The notes beneath the pieces are model-generated. The model saw only the letters and a list, made by a program, of their open reading frames with translations, did no database searches and was not told where the DNA came from. Of a stretch of 43,212 nt of DNA, positions 7,909 through 16,331 are shown piece after piece; position 1 is the stretch's first letter, and every line of letters starts with the position of its first letter. The stretch comes from Leptospira biflexa. Lineage in GTDB: Bacteria > Spirochaetota > DYNZ01. The position numbers and the translations under genes are program-made. Location: assembly GCA_020720805.1 (NCBI GenBank), contig DYNZ01000021.1:1-43212 (forward strand). Direction: 5' to 3'.

Positions 7909-9279
7909 ATGAATCGTAAAGTCTGGAAACTGTTAATCATAGGATCAGGAGTGCTGACGGTGTTGCTTCTTGTTGTCGCCCTGTTAAGCGGAGGTTTACC
8001 TGATACCGCAAAAAAGATGGCAAAAAGAGAGATTGAATTTTCCCAAAAAGAGTCGGCCAAGCTTAAGGAGGCTACTCTCTCTCTGCAAAAATCGGTGGAA
8101 GGCAATGCTGAGTACCTCCAGCCTATTGCTAAGCGTGAAGAGTGGATTGGTAAAATGCAGGCTTTTGAGAAATCCTATGCTGGCGAGATGTCAAAGTTTC
8201 AAAGCGCCGCAGAAAAGATCTTAAAGGAGAATCGAGAAAAAGATGCGATTTTGCTTTATCAGTTAATTTCTCAACACAGAGCCATGCGTATCAAAACCAT
8301 CAATGAAGTTGCGGCGATTACAAAAAAAGCTGAAAGAGCGCTCTACTACAAAACAAATTATCAGGATTTGATGAAAAGGGCTCAGGAGGATTTCAAGTAT
8401 ATCGAGGCGTATGATCTCTTACCAGTAAAACTCCAGATTAATAAAGCGCAGCTTGATTGGCCATTGAAAAAAATGGATCTTGCCAGTAGGTTTGCAGCTA
8501 TGAATGAATATAAAAATCAAGCGCGGGAGTTCTGGAATTTTATTCAAAAAAGTGATCAGCAAAAGCCTAAACCTTATGAGATGATTGGCAATTATGCTGA
8601 CAGGCTGGAGGAGTATAAGAAAAACATAGACATTGCCACAAGAGAGTTAAGTCAACTTGTTTCTCAGCTCTACTATTCTCTCTCTGTTATGCTGACCGAT
8701 ATGCGCACATCTGGCTCTCAGTATGAGCATCAGTACCAAATAATCAAAATATTTTCGGATAATACCAGCAAAACGGAAAATAACTGGGTAAAAATAGATC
8801 GTGTGCAATATGACAAAAACCGGAACCAGCTTGGAATGACGATTAAAAGCAAAGCTATCGGGTTGTACGATTTTGAGGCCTCGCAGTACGCCTCGCCTCC
8901 TGGTTACAATTATGTTGGCGATCAACGATACGGTCAATGGCAGCGTGATAGTAGCGGGAATTCCTTTTGGGCATTTTATGGTCAGTATGCCTTTATGAGA
9001 AATCTTTTCTGGGGAAGTCAATATTATTCACCTATATATAGATCGGATTATCGTACTTATGAATCGTACCGCTCTAGTGGGCGTACCTATTATGGTAGAA
9101 CCGCCACGGGATCGCCTAAATATGGCACTACCGGAACCCACACACGGACGAAATATTCAAGTTCATCGTATATGACGACAAGATACGCGAAATCAAGCTC
9201 TTCCTCCTCCAGTGGATATAAGAGTTATCGCGGTTCAAGTTATAGCGGCAGCCGCTCAGGCGGCCGGTCTGGAAAGTAG
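7909..9279 (+). CDS. membrane-anchored coiled-coil protein with Ser/Tyr/Gly-rich tail
   Basis: 456 residues. One N-terminal membrane segment (about 8-28) is followed by a long charged, probably coiled-coil region (30-270). A middle beta-like region then contains ASPPGYNYVGDQRYGQW and NSFWAFYGQYAFMRNLFWG, aromatic motifs typical of proteins encoded with DUF350 genes. The last 90 residues are low-complexity Tyr/Ser/Gly/Arg ending SGGRSGK. The ribosome site GAGG precedes ATG. The place between the DUF4178-like and DUF350 genes parallels the Tyr/Ser-rich lipoprotein of the enterobacterial yjf operon, but no sequence identity is claimed. Function unknown; a surface or envelope scaffold is a guess. 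Confidence 0.6.
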   Translation: MNRKVWKLLIIGSGVLTVLLLVVALLSGGLPDTAKKMAKREIEFSQKESAKLKEATLSLQKSVEGNAEYLQPIAKREEWIGKMQAFEKSYAGEMSKFQSAAEKILKENREKDAILLYQLISQHRAMRIKTINEVAAITKKAERALYYKTNYQDLMKRAQEDFKYIEAYDLLPVKLQINKAQLDWPLKKMDLASRFAAMNEYKNQAREFWNFIQKSDQQKPKPYEMIGNYADRLEEYKKNIDIATRELSQLVSQLYYSLSVMLTDMRTSGSQYEHQYQIIKIFSDNTSKTENNWVKIDRVQYDKNRNQLGMTIKSKAIGLYDFEASQYASPPGYNYVGDQRYGQWQRDSSGNSFWAFYGQYAFMRNLFWGSQYYSPIYRSDYRTYESYRSSGRTYYGRTATGSPKYGTTGTHTRTKYSSSSYMTTRYAKSSSSSSSGYKSYRGSSYSGSRSGGRSGK

Positions 9280-9296
9280 CCAGCAGGAGGAAAACA

Positions 9297-10196
9297 ATGG
9301 AAATATTTTTGGAAATTATGAAGTCTCTGCCGCTTGCATTTGTTTATGTGGCTTTGGCCATTATTATTCTCGCCCTGGCAAAGATTTTTAAGGAATTTTT
9401 AACGCCCTATAAAGTAGCAGAAGAGTTAACGGAAAAGGATAACCCTGCCCTGGGTCTTTCCATAACAGGGTACTATCTGGCAGTATTCATTATTTTTATT
9501 GGTGTCATATTTCATCCTATGGCTACTGATACAGATGTGACCACCCTTGATTTTCAGCTGGTACTCCATGACTTGGTTCTCACTCTTTTTTATACCACTT
9601 TTGGCATCATCCTTTTGAATGCAGCCTACTACATTGTCGACAAAGCTTTATTGCCGAAGTTTAGCACCAAGAAAGAAATTATTGAAGACAGAAATGTGGG
9701 CACGGGGGCTGTTGAATTTGGTAGCTATATTTCAACCGGTCTGATTGTGGCCGGCGCGATCAATGGAGAAAGTACTGGCCAGTGGTGGTTTGGCATTTTT
9801 ACCAGTCTCGTCTTCTTTGTTTTAGGTCAATTGGTGCTGATTTGTTTTGCCTTTATCTACCAGAAGGTAACCGCGTATGATATTCATGACGAGATCGAGA
9901 AAGATAATATCGCGGCAGGTGTAGCATTCGGCGGAAATATGATTGCCATCAGTATCCTGGTGTTAAAAGGAATTGCAGGGACATTTCCTGGTTGGGATGA
10001 AGCGTTGATACGTTTACTCGTCTGGTCGATTATAGGTTTTATCACCCTGATGGCTTTTCGCTGGATTATAGATCTGCTGTTTGTGCCAAACGCGACAATT
10101 TCAGAAGAGATCTCACGCGACAAAAACATTAATGCCGCTTATCTGGAATCAAGTATTCTCATTGGTATCTCTCTAGTTCTTTTCTTTGTCTTTTAA
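9297..10196 (+). CDS. DUF350 integral membrane protein (two DUF350 units)
   Basis: 299 residues, about eight membrane helices. Two homologous halves each have the DUF350 layout: LTEKDNPALGLSITGYYLAVFIIF and EDRNVGTGAVEFGSYISTGLIV in the first half, EIEKDNIAAGVAFGGNMIAISILV and SRDKNINAAYLESSILIGISLVL in the second. The repeated pattern (charged D/N pair, small residues, helix) is the family mark; E. coli YjfL has a single unit. DUF350 has no established biochemical role. Genes of this type recur next to spermidine-synthase-like proteins, and here the synthase follows after 18 bases, which suggests membrane handling of polyamine or a related amine. Confidence 0.85.
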   Translation: MEIFLEIMKSLPLAFVYVALAIIILALAKIFKEFLTPYKVAEELTEKDNPALGLSITGYYLAVFIIFIGVIFHPMATDTDVTTLDFQLVLHDLVLTLFYTTFGIILLNAAYYIVDKALLPKFSTKKEIIEDRNVGTGAVEFGSYISTGLIVAGAINGESTGQWWFGIFTSLVFFVLGQLVLICFAFIYQKVTAYDIHDEIEKDNIAAGVAFGGNMIAISILVLKGIAGTFPGWDEALIRLLVWSIIGFITLMAFRWIIDLLFVPNATISEEISRDKNINAAYLESSILIGISLVLFFVF

Positions 10197-10214
10197 GAGA
10201 CTGCAAGTAGCCTT

Positions 10215-11876
10215 ATGACCGGACAGCAGCGCATCGCTAAGTTTATTTTAGTCTCTTCGATGCTGATCATGGGCGCCTGCGGCCTGATGTATGAGTATGT
10301 GCTGTCCGTGATGGGTAATTATCTTATGGGAACCTCCCATGAGCAGATATTCATCATCATTGGCCTGATGTTATTCGCGATGGGTATTGGTTCTCTGACA
10401 CAACGGATATTTACGGGATATCTGCTAGAAACTTTTTTACTTATCGAAATTTTTATCGGGCTTTTAGGAGGGTATAGTGGGATTGCTATTTACGCGGCCC
10501 ATGCCTCCTGGGAGTCCTTTGAGATTATTCTCTATTCTTTTGCGTTTCTTGTCGGCGCCCTGATCGGTATGGAGATTCCGGTTCTGATCCGGATCAACGA
10601 GCAGTATTCAGAGTCTTTGCGCGTAAATTTGTCTGAAATTCTCTCTATGGACTATATCGGCAGTCTGCTGGGCGCATTCCTGTTTACCTATGTACTGTTG
10701 CTTCATTTTTCTCTGGCCAAAATAGGCTTTTTATTGGGTCTGGCTAATGCTTCCCTTGCGCTTTTGGGGATAATTTTTTTCTGGAAATTAATGTCATGGC
10801 GCTATGTTGTGGCGGCGTTTCTGGTTTTTGTGATACCAGCGTTGATGGCAGGATATTTTTTAGCGGATGATTGGTCTTTGCAGATAGAACAGCGTTATTA
10901 TCGCGATCCGATCGTCTTTCGCAAAACAACAAAATTTCAGCATATCGTTTTGACGAAACGAGCAGATCGGGTCAATCTGTATTTGAATGGTCATTTGCAG
11001 CTCTCCAGTATGGATGAACATATCTACCATGAGTATCTGGTTCATGTTCCCATGCAGCTTGCCTCTACAAGAAAACGGGTACTGGTTTTAGGCGGCGGCG
11101 ACGGCATGGCTGTGCGGGAAATCTTAAAGTATTCTGACGTCGAGCAGGTTGTTTTAGTAGATATCGACCCTGGCGTTACAGAGCTGGCCTCCAAACAGAA
11201 GGATCTGGTTGCGCTCAATAATGGTTCGCTGCGCGACGCCAAGGTAGTAAAAATTTCTCCCCGCGGTGTGAAGCCTGGAGAGGTAAGCGATTTAGGTATT
11301 ATCAATCGTCGAGATATCGCTTTTCTGGATCATCATCTCTACCCGGTAGCGAAAATTCATTTGGTGCATCTGGATGCAGATCAATTTATTGCCAACGTTG
11401 AGGGGAAATTTGATATCGTTATCATCGATTTTCCTGACCCGGGAATGCTTGAATTGGCGAAGCTCTATTCGCTGGATTTCTATCGAAATCTGAACAAGCG
11501 TCTTCACCCCCATTCTCTGGTATCTATGCAATCGGGAAGCCCTTTTTATACCAGAGAGGCTTTTCAGTGTATCGGTAAGACCATGGAGCGCTCGGGTTTT
11601 CATGTTTTACCATATCATGGGTCAGTACCCAGTTTTATGGGAGATTGGGGGTGGCATCTGGCTGTGCCTGCAACGAGGTCAATTGCGGAGATAAAGGCAA
11701 AAATTGCAGATATGGCAAAAATCTCTGTCTCTACCATTTTTATAACAGCAGAAGTTCTGCGCGCAAGTTTTGTTTTTGGAAAGAATTATTTTTCAGGCGG
11801 CGAAGAGATCCGTATTAATACAAAAATGAATCCCATTTTGGTGCACTACTATAAAAATTCCTGGAAGAAATGGTAA
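10215..11876 (+). CDS. membrane-linked polyamine aminopropyltransferase (spermidine synthase-like)
   Basis: 553 residues. The first 220 form about seven membrane helices (for example IIIGLMLFAMGIGSLTQRIF). The remainder is a Rossmann aminopropyltransferase domain: RVLVLGGGDGMAVREIL near residue 289 binds decarboxylated S-adenosylmethionine, VVLVDIDPGV follows, and FDIVIIDFPDP near 410 corresponds to the catalytic D-x-x-DP segment of SpeE. After that LYSLDFYRNLNKRL and GDWGWHLA fit the family. It should transfer an aminopropyl group to putrescine or a related acceptor near the inner membrane. An insertion of roughly 40 residues (PRGVKPGEVSDLGIINRRD) separates the two motifs. It is the last gene of the DUF4178-like/DUF350 set; no adoMet decarboxylase is present here. 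Confidence 0.85.
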   Translation: MTGQQRIAKFILVSSMLIMGACGLMYEYVLSVMGNYLMGTSHEQIFIIIGLMLFAMGIGSLTQRIFTGYLLETFLLIEIFIGLLGGYSGIAIYAAHASWESFEIILYSFAFLVGALIGMEIPVLIRINEQYSESLRVNLSEILSMDYIGSLLGAFLFTYVLLLHFSLAKIGFLLGLANASLALLGIIFFWKLMSWRYVVAAFLVFVIPALMAGYFLADDWSLQIEQRYYRDPIVFRKTTKFQHIVLTKRADRVNLYLNGHLQLSSMDEHIYHEYLVHVPMQLASTRKRVLVLGGGDGMAVREILKYSDVEQVVLVDIDPGVTELASKQKDLVALNNGSLRDAKVVKISPRGVKPGEVSDLGIINRRDIAFLDHHLYPVAKIHLVHLDADQFIANVEGKFDIVIIDFPDPGMLELAKLYSLDFYRNLNKRLHPHSLVSMQSGSPFYTREAFQCIGKTMERSGFHVLPYHGSVPSFMGDWGWHLAVPATRSIAEIKAKIADMAKISVSTIFITAEVLRASFVFGKNYFSGGEEIRINTKMNPILVHYYKNSWKKW

Positions 11877-11934
11877 CATTTTTTTCAGAAGATTCCATAA
11901 ACATTGCTAGGGAATCATTAGGAAATTTTGCCTT

Positions 11935-12963
11935 TTATTTTTTCCAAGCTTTTTTCTTTTTCCACGCAGGGATTGCTTGCAGGGACGCAATAATATTTTG
12001 ATAACTTCTGTAACGGCTGGCGCATAATCGATTTTCTTGCAAAAGTGTGCTGATTGCGCAATCAGGCTCATGCAGGTGGGTGCAGTTAGGAAGATGGCAC
12101 TTTCCCTGCAACCATTTCATCTCCGGAAAAAAATGCTGAATGTCACTTGTCGTTATTCCGGATAGACCAAACTCTCGGACGCCAGCAGTATCAATAATCT
12201 GACCTGTGCCGTCTAACGCGTACATGACAGCCCTGGTTGTGGTGTGCTTTCCCTTTCCGATCCTCTCGTTTACTGCTGCGGTATGGATATGGGTAAGTCC
12301 TGTTAATCGGCGGATCAATGTTGATTTGCCAACGCCGGATGAACCCATTATGACCCAGCGTTTGCCAGCTAGGTACTGTTGAAAGTTAAGCCACTCCTGA
12401 TGGTCAGATAGCTGGGCTACATCACCTGCGCTACTGATGGAAAAATTGGTATAACCGATTTGCTGGTAGCAGCTTTGGAGATTCTGCCACTCTTCGATTG
12501 CCTCTGGTTTCATCTTATCCTGAAGATCCATTTTTGTCCAGATCAGTACGGGTGGGATACTCTGGCTTTCCGCGAAAACCAGCAGACGATCTAAGAATCC
12601 GCTATGGATTGCTGGCTGGTGAATCGATTGGCATAAAAGCAAACCATCAATATTGGCGGCAATAACCTGATTTTTGTGAAATCTGGCGCCCGCTTCCTTT
12701 CGGGCAAAGCTATTTCGACGTGGCAGAATGCGTGAAATGACAAGGTGGCGCTCCGGCGTTTCTGTATATTCTACAATATCGCCCACTACGGGCTTGTTGT
12801 CCTCCAGCGCCATGCTATCGGACAGGGAGCTGCGCATAAATCCAAGTCCTTTGGGTGCTCCTATTTTTGCCTGCTCTGGTAGCGGCTCAATAGAGCACTG
12901 CAGACGAAAATTTTCTGTGACAGTTCCAAGCCATATTTTTTCAGTCATTGGGTTCCATTTCAT
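11935..12963 (-). CDS. rsgA: ribosome small subunit-dependent GTPase A
   Basis: Circularly permuted GTPase that helps late maturation of the 30S ribosomal subunit. The 342-residue protein has an N-terminal OB fold, then G motifs in permuted order: TKMD (G4), GSSGVGKSTLIRRLTG (G1), the T-rich G2 loop (KGKHTTTRA) and DTAGVREFG (G3). The C-terminal zinc knuckle reads CHLPNCTHLHEPDCAI (Cys-Cys-His-Cys). The start ATG at 12963 has a poor ribosome site; ATG 12948 is an alternative. It converges on the aminopropyltransferase gene with 58 bases between; a GATTCC/GGAATC inverted repeat there could form a weak terminator. Confidence 0.95.
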   Translation of the reverse strand: MKWNPMTEKIWLGTVTENFRLQCSIEPLPEQAKIGAPKGLGFMRSSLSDSMALEDNKPVVGDIVEYTETPERHLVISRILPRRNSFARKEAGARFHKNQVIAANIDGLLLCQSIHQPAIHSGFLDRLLVFAESQSIPPVLIWTKMDLQDKMKPEAIEEWQNLQSCYQQIGYTNFSISSAGDVAQLSDHQEWLNFQQYLAGKRWVIMGSSGVGKSTLIRRLTGLTHIHTAAVNERIGKGKHTTTRAVMYALDGTGQIIDTAGVREFGLSGITTSDIQHFFPEMKWLQGKCHLPNCTHLHEPDCAISTLLQENRLCASRYRSYQNIIASLQAIPAWKKKKAWKK

Positions 12964-13097
12964 GTTTATTTAAAAGAAATACCTACGGTAAAAAAAGTCA
13001 ATTCATTCCAAAATTATTGAATTGACAGCCAAAGTTTTTTTCTATAAAGGCTTTTTATGCGAAACTTTACGCAAATACACTGTCAACAGGTTGTTCC

Positions 13098-13532
13098 GTG
13101 AGCGGCCAATTTTTGCCACGCCAGGGAGAGTTTCTCTGGAGAAAAAGCGTGTTGAGCACCAATGAGAACCGGGTTGCATTGATTCAGGATGTTCTCAACG
13201 AGATTGGTCGGAATAAAATTGCTCCAGCATTGGAAGCATTTGAGGTGCATCTGATTTTGGATGAGGCGATTACCAATGGCATGGAACACGGCAATTTATG
13301 GAACCCCGATAAGGAGCTGTTGGTCGAGTTGTATCATGATAAAACCTTTTTATACCTTTATGTTCGCGACCAGGGTAGGGGCTTTGATAAAAAAATCATT
13401 TTAGAAAGATTACGAAAACCTCCGGATCTTTCACCGCGGGGCAGGGGCATTGTGATTATGCATAACTTTAGCCAGCTTGAGTGGAATGAATCGGGGAACG
13501 AACTGGTTCTCCAGTTAAAGATTGCAAACTAA
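13098..13532 (+). CDS. RsbW/SpoIIAB-like ATP-binding anti-sigma/serine kinase
   Basis: 144-residue GHKL ATPase of the anti-sigma-factor type. The N box is DEAITNGMEHGN (about residue 54), the G1 box VRDQGRGFD (about 90) and the G2 box SPRGRGIVIM (about 112); these bind ATP-Mg. It has no phospho-His domain or sensor, which separates it from histidine kinases. Such proteins bind a sigma factor or phosphorylate an STAS antagonist in partner-switching control. No STAS or sigma gene lies beside it. The start is GTG 13098. It is transcribed in the direction of the downstream DegT-like gene, 83 bases away. Confidence 0.8.
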   Translation: MSGQFLPRQGEFLWRKSVLSTNENRVALIQDVLNEIGRNKIAPALEAFEVHLILDEAITNGMEHGNLWNPDKELLVELYHDKTFLYLYVRDQGRGFDKKIILERLRKPPDLSPRGRGIVIMHNFSQLEWNESGNELVLQLKIAN

Positions 13533-13615
13533 CCTCTTTTTGATTGCTTTCTGATCCCAAATTTGCTTTTTTGGCTTACTGAATTATCCCCAATGGAAGC
13601 AAAAATAGCATAACT

Positions 13616-14719
13616 ATGGCAGATCTCAGCGTTACCCTACATAAACCCGTCCTCACTAAAAAAGATCTGGAAAATGTTCTCGATTCGTTAATCCAGGACA
13701 ATCTGCTCACCGGTAATGTGAGTCGCCTATTGGAGTCATCTCTGGCTGACACAGTTCAAAAAAAATATGCTTTGACCTTTCCAAGTTTGGCGTCAGCTTT
13801 TTTTTCCATTTGGGGATCAATGGCAATTGAGCCAGGAGACGAGATTATCCTCCCCAGCTTGTATGGTCCAACCATAGTATCGACCTTAAAACTGTATCAG
13901 GCCAAGCCCGTTTTAGTGGACTTTGATAGAGAGGGCTTTTACTATAACGAAGAGAAATTGCTGGAAAGCTGCAATAGCAAAACCAGGGCTATTCTCGTAC
14001 CGCATTTATATGGAGATATCAGGTTTCATTTTAGTTTATCGCAGATCCAGGAGAAATTTCCAAAGGTTTATATTATAGAGGAGCTTTCCGATTGTTTGGG
14101 GGCGGTTAGCGAAGTGGGCAATCCAATCGGCAAGGGAAGCAGCATCGCTTTGCTTTATCTGTCAGATCATAATATTATAACCACCGGGAATGGAGCGGCA
14201 TTGATAACAGATAATCTGCGTCTTATTAACGCCTGGAAGTCGATGCGCCACACATCGATAGACCGAAATATGATAAAAAAAATGAGTAGCGAAGAGTTAT
14301 CAAAATTAGATTTTTTTGATTTTCAGATGGCCGACTTCCAGGCGGCTCTTGCTCTGGCTCAGTTAAAAAACCTGGCAAAATTTAACCAAAGGCGTCAGGA
14401 GATAGCAAATCTGTACCGGCAGGTTCTTGCGAAGACTACCCATAAGTTTTTATCTAAGGAAGAGCAGCCAGTACCGCACCGTTTTCCCGTAGTGTTACAG
14501 GTGAGCCCGGAAGATGTGATTCAGCGTTTTCGTAAAAGAAAGGTTGAAATTGGTTACGGTACCTATTATCCCCTACACAGACTGTTCCAGATGGAAGATG
14601 ACCTATGGCGACAGGCCGACAGGTTATACAATCGGGTTATTGAGCTACCATTATATCCTCAACTGAGTAAAAAAGAGGTTGATCTTGTTCTGGAAGTACT
14701 TAGTTCTCTGCCAGGTTAA
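13616..14719 (+). CDS. DegT/DnrJ/EryC1 aminotransferase-fold protein, catalytic Lys absent
   Basis: 367 residues with the fold-type I PLP enzyme layout of the sugar-aminotransferase family: SLASAFFSIWGSMAIEPGDEIILPS, ILVPHLYGD, and ADFQAALALAQLKNLAKFNQRRQEIANLYR near the end. The motif that should hold the PLP lysine (S-F-x-x-x-K-N-I-T in ArnB-like enzymes) reads Ser183-Asp184-His185-Asn186-Ile-Ile-Thr-Thr-Gly, so the lysine is missing. In ColD and E1 3-dehydratases histidine replaces this lysine, but the spacing here puts Asn at the site with His next to it. It may be a His-type dehydratase, or a non-catalytic relative. It sits ahead of lptE, which overlaps its end, hinting at cell-surface glycan work. 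Confidence 0.75.
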   Translation: MADLSVTLHKPVLTKKDLENVLDSLIQDNLLTGNVSRLLESSLADTVQKKYALTFPSLASAFFSIWGSMAIEPGDEIILPSLYGPTIVSTLKLYQAKPVLVDFDREGFYYNEEKLLESCNSKTRAILVPHLYGDIRFHFSLSQIQEKFPKVYIIEELSDCLGAVSEVGNPIGKGSSIALLYLSDHNIITTGNGAALITDNLRLINAWKSMRHTSIDRNMIKKMSSEELSKLDFFDFQMADFQAALALAQLKNLAKFNQRRQEIANLYRQVLAKTTHKFLSKEEQPVPHRFPVVLQVSPEDVIQRFRKRKVEIGYGTYYPLHRLFQMEDDLWRQADRLYNRVIELPLYPQLSKKEVDLVLEVLSSLPG

Positions 14720-15245
14720 AATTTTTTTGCTAATGGTTCTGTTTGCAGGTTGCTCGAATCGGCCGCAGTTACAGAACCCCGGACTATTTCAGGAAAAGAA
14801 TCAAATTTTTCTGCGACCCCTCCTATCCAGACCTGCCTTTCAACCGTACCATATCCGACTGCATCGAGCGTTGATCCATGCTCTGGCGGAGCAGGGTCCA
14901 TTTCGGTTAACAAATAGCGAGGAAAGCGCTGACCTCGTTTTGCAGGCCGGGGTTACATCTTACAATCTGGATGGAATAGAGCAAAGCTACGGTTACAATG
15001 CTGAATCCTATCTACTGCTGGAAGTAGCTCTCGAAATGCGTAGCCGCCATACGCATGGCTCCCGTGTTAGCCGGGTTATAGCCCTGGTTTCGCTCCAAAC
15101 TGCCGCTTCCGGCACCTCTATTTTTGCAGATACACTATTGCAAAATCTTTTTGCTGAAGCCGGTATGAAGACTGCGGTGCAGGTTAGCTCCTATTGGTAT
15201 AAATTATTGCAAAAAATTGATCATCCAGGTTTGGAAAAAAAGTAG
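14685..15245 (+). CDS. lptE: LptE-like lipopolysaccharide-assembly lipoprotein
   Basis: Predicted outer-membrane lipoprotein that would plug LptD and help place lipopolysaccharide in the outer leaflet. Signal peptide with lipobox LFAGC, lipidated Cys about 24 residues in. The mature part has the alternating pattern of LptE, with SADLVLQAGVTSYNL and LLEVALEMRS strands and a C-terminal helix. Gene order lptE-holA, as in many Gram-negatives, is the strongest support. Starts possible are TTG 14685 (preferred, six bases after AGAGG) or TTG 14679; both lie inside the end of the preceding gene, so translation is probably coupled. Sequence-level similarity to LptE is weak, as usual for the family. 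Confidence 0.65.
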   Translation: MFWKYLVLCQVKIFLLMVLFAGCSNRPQLQNPGLFQEKNQIFLRPLLSRPAFQPYHIRLHRALIHALAEQGPFRLTNSEESADLVLQAGVTSYNLDGIEQSYGYNAESYLLLEVALEMRSRHTHGSRVSRVIALVSLQTAASGTSIFADTLLQNLFAEAGMKTAVQVSSYWYKLLQKIDHPGLEKK

Positions 15246-15284
15246 CATCGGATCGTAAAGAGATGGATTAACCGGGAAAAAAAT

Positions 15285-16328
15285 ATGAATAGACCAGTGT
15301 TTAAAAAAGTTCAGGAAGTGTATCAATATCTCCTGAATGCCGCTGATAAGGTTGCGGCTTTTCAGTCAATTTCTCCGTTGCTATTACTAGAACAGGAAAT
15401 TTATTACAAAGAGAAAATTGTTGAAATTCTGCGACAGGCTTATTCGAATCATCAGGTTGTTTTTGGTGACGAGCTAAGCGATGATAAAATAGCAGAGCTT
15501 GATGGACGTGGAGATCTTTTCTCGGTCGCTCCTTTGATTGTAATCCGCCAGGCGGATCAGTTGCCAGGGGCGCAAAAAGCGTATGCCGCAGGATTGTTGG
15601 CGCAAAAAATTGGGCCAGGGTTGAGTCTTGGGGAAAATTTGTTGATCGTTTCTCGGGAGCGTTCTTTGCCGTCTGTATTGCAGAAAAAGATCACTGAGAC
15701 AGGAGTTGTTATCACATGTTGGCTGCTGTTTCCTGCTGAAACAGGCAGGTGGCTGGCTGATCGTCTTCGCCGTGAGAAAATTAATTTTAGCGCTGCGTCT
15801 CTGGAGATGATTCAGCAAAAAATAGGAAATGATCTGATGGGACTGGAGAATGCTGTATCAATCATCGCCGCTTATCTTCAATCCAGATCCGCAAATCAGC
15901 TCTCAATTGAAGATATCCAGGAGATTTTTCCTGATTTTGAATCTGGATCAGTGTTTGATTTTCTGGATGAAATTTTTCGTGGATCCTATCATAGAACCAT
16001 AGCCATATTTCATTCATTGCTGGCTGGTGGTATCCCTATCCCCATGCTGGTTACGATGATCGCCAAAGAGTTACAAAAATTTTTTCAGGCGTTAGCTATG
16101 CAGTCTGATGGCAAATCTGAGAAGGAGATTGGCTCGATCCTATCTGTTCCTCAGTTTAAACAGAAAATTTTTTTTGAATCTCTCGCTGGTATCTCAAGGG
16201 AGCTTATAACATGGATGCTGGCAAGGCTGGCTGAACTTGATGTTGATTTTAAAAAGGGAAGAGTTGTTGATCTTGGATTTGAGCTAGAAAGGCTTTTTTA
16301 CCTCATATCAGATAGAAGGCGGAGATAG
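15285..16328 (+). CDS. holA: DNA polymerase III delta subunit
   Basis: 347 residues, the usual HolA size. Delta opens the sliding clamp inside the clamp-loader complex. Visible family traits: an N-terminal Rossmann-like part with LLLEQEIYYKEKIVEIL, a central segment FSVAPLIVIRQADQLP followed by VLQKKI, then the AAA lid region LMGLENAVSIIAAYL (the NEL-type helix of HolA), DFESGSVFDFLDEIFRGSYHRTIAIFHSLLAGG, and a helical C-terminal collar domain with LARLAELDVDFKKGRV. It follows lptE by 39 bases and precedes the glutamate dehydrogenase by three, suggesting one transcript. Confidence 0.88.
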   Translation: MNRPVFKKVQEVYQYLLNAADKVAAFQSISPLLLLEQEIYYKEKIVEILRQAYSNHQVVFGDELSDDKIAELDGRGDLFSVAPLIVIRQADQLPGAQKAYAAGLLAQKIGPGLSLGENLLIVSRERSLPSVLQKKITETGVVITCWLLFPAETGRWLADRLRREKINFSAASLEMIQQKIGNDLMGLENAVSIIAAYLQSRSANQLSIEDIQEIFPDFESGSVFDFLDEIFRGSYHRTIAIFHSLLAGGIPIPMLVTMIAKELQKFFQALAMQSDGKSEKEIGSILSVPQFKQKIFFESLAGISRELITWMLARLAELDVDFKKGRVVDLGFELERLFYLISDRRRR

Positions 16329-16331
16329 GGA

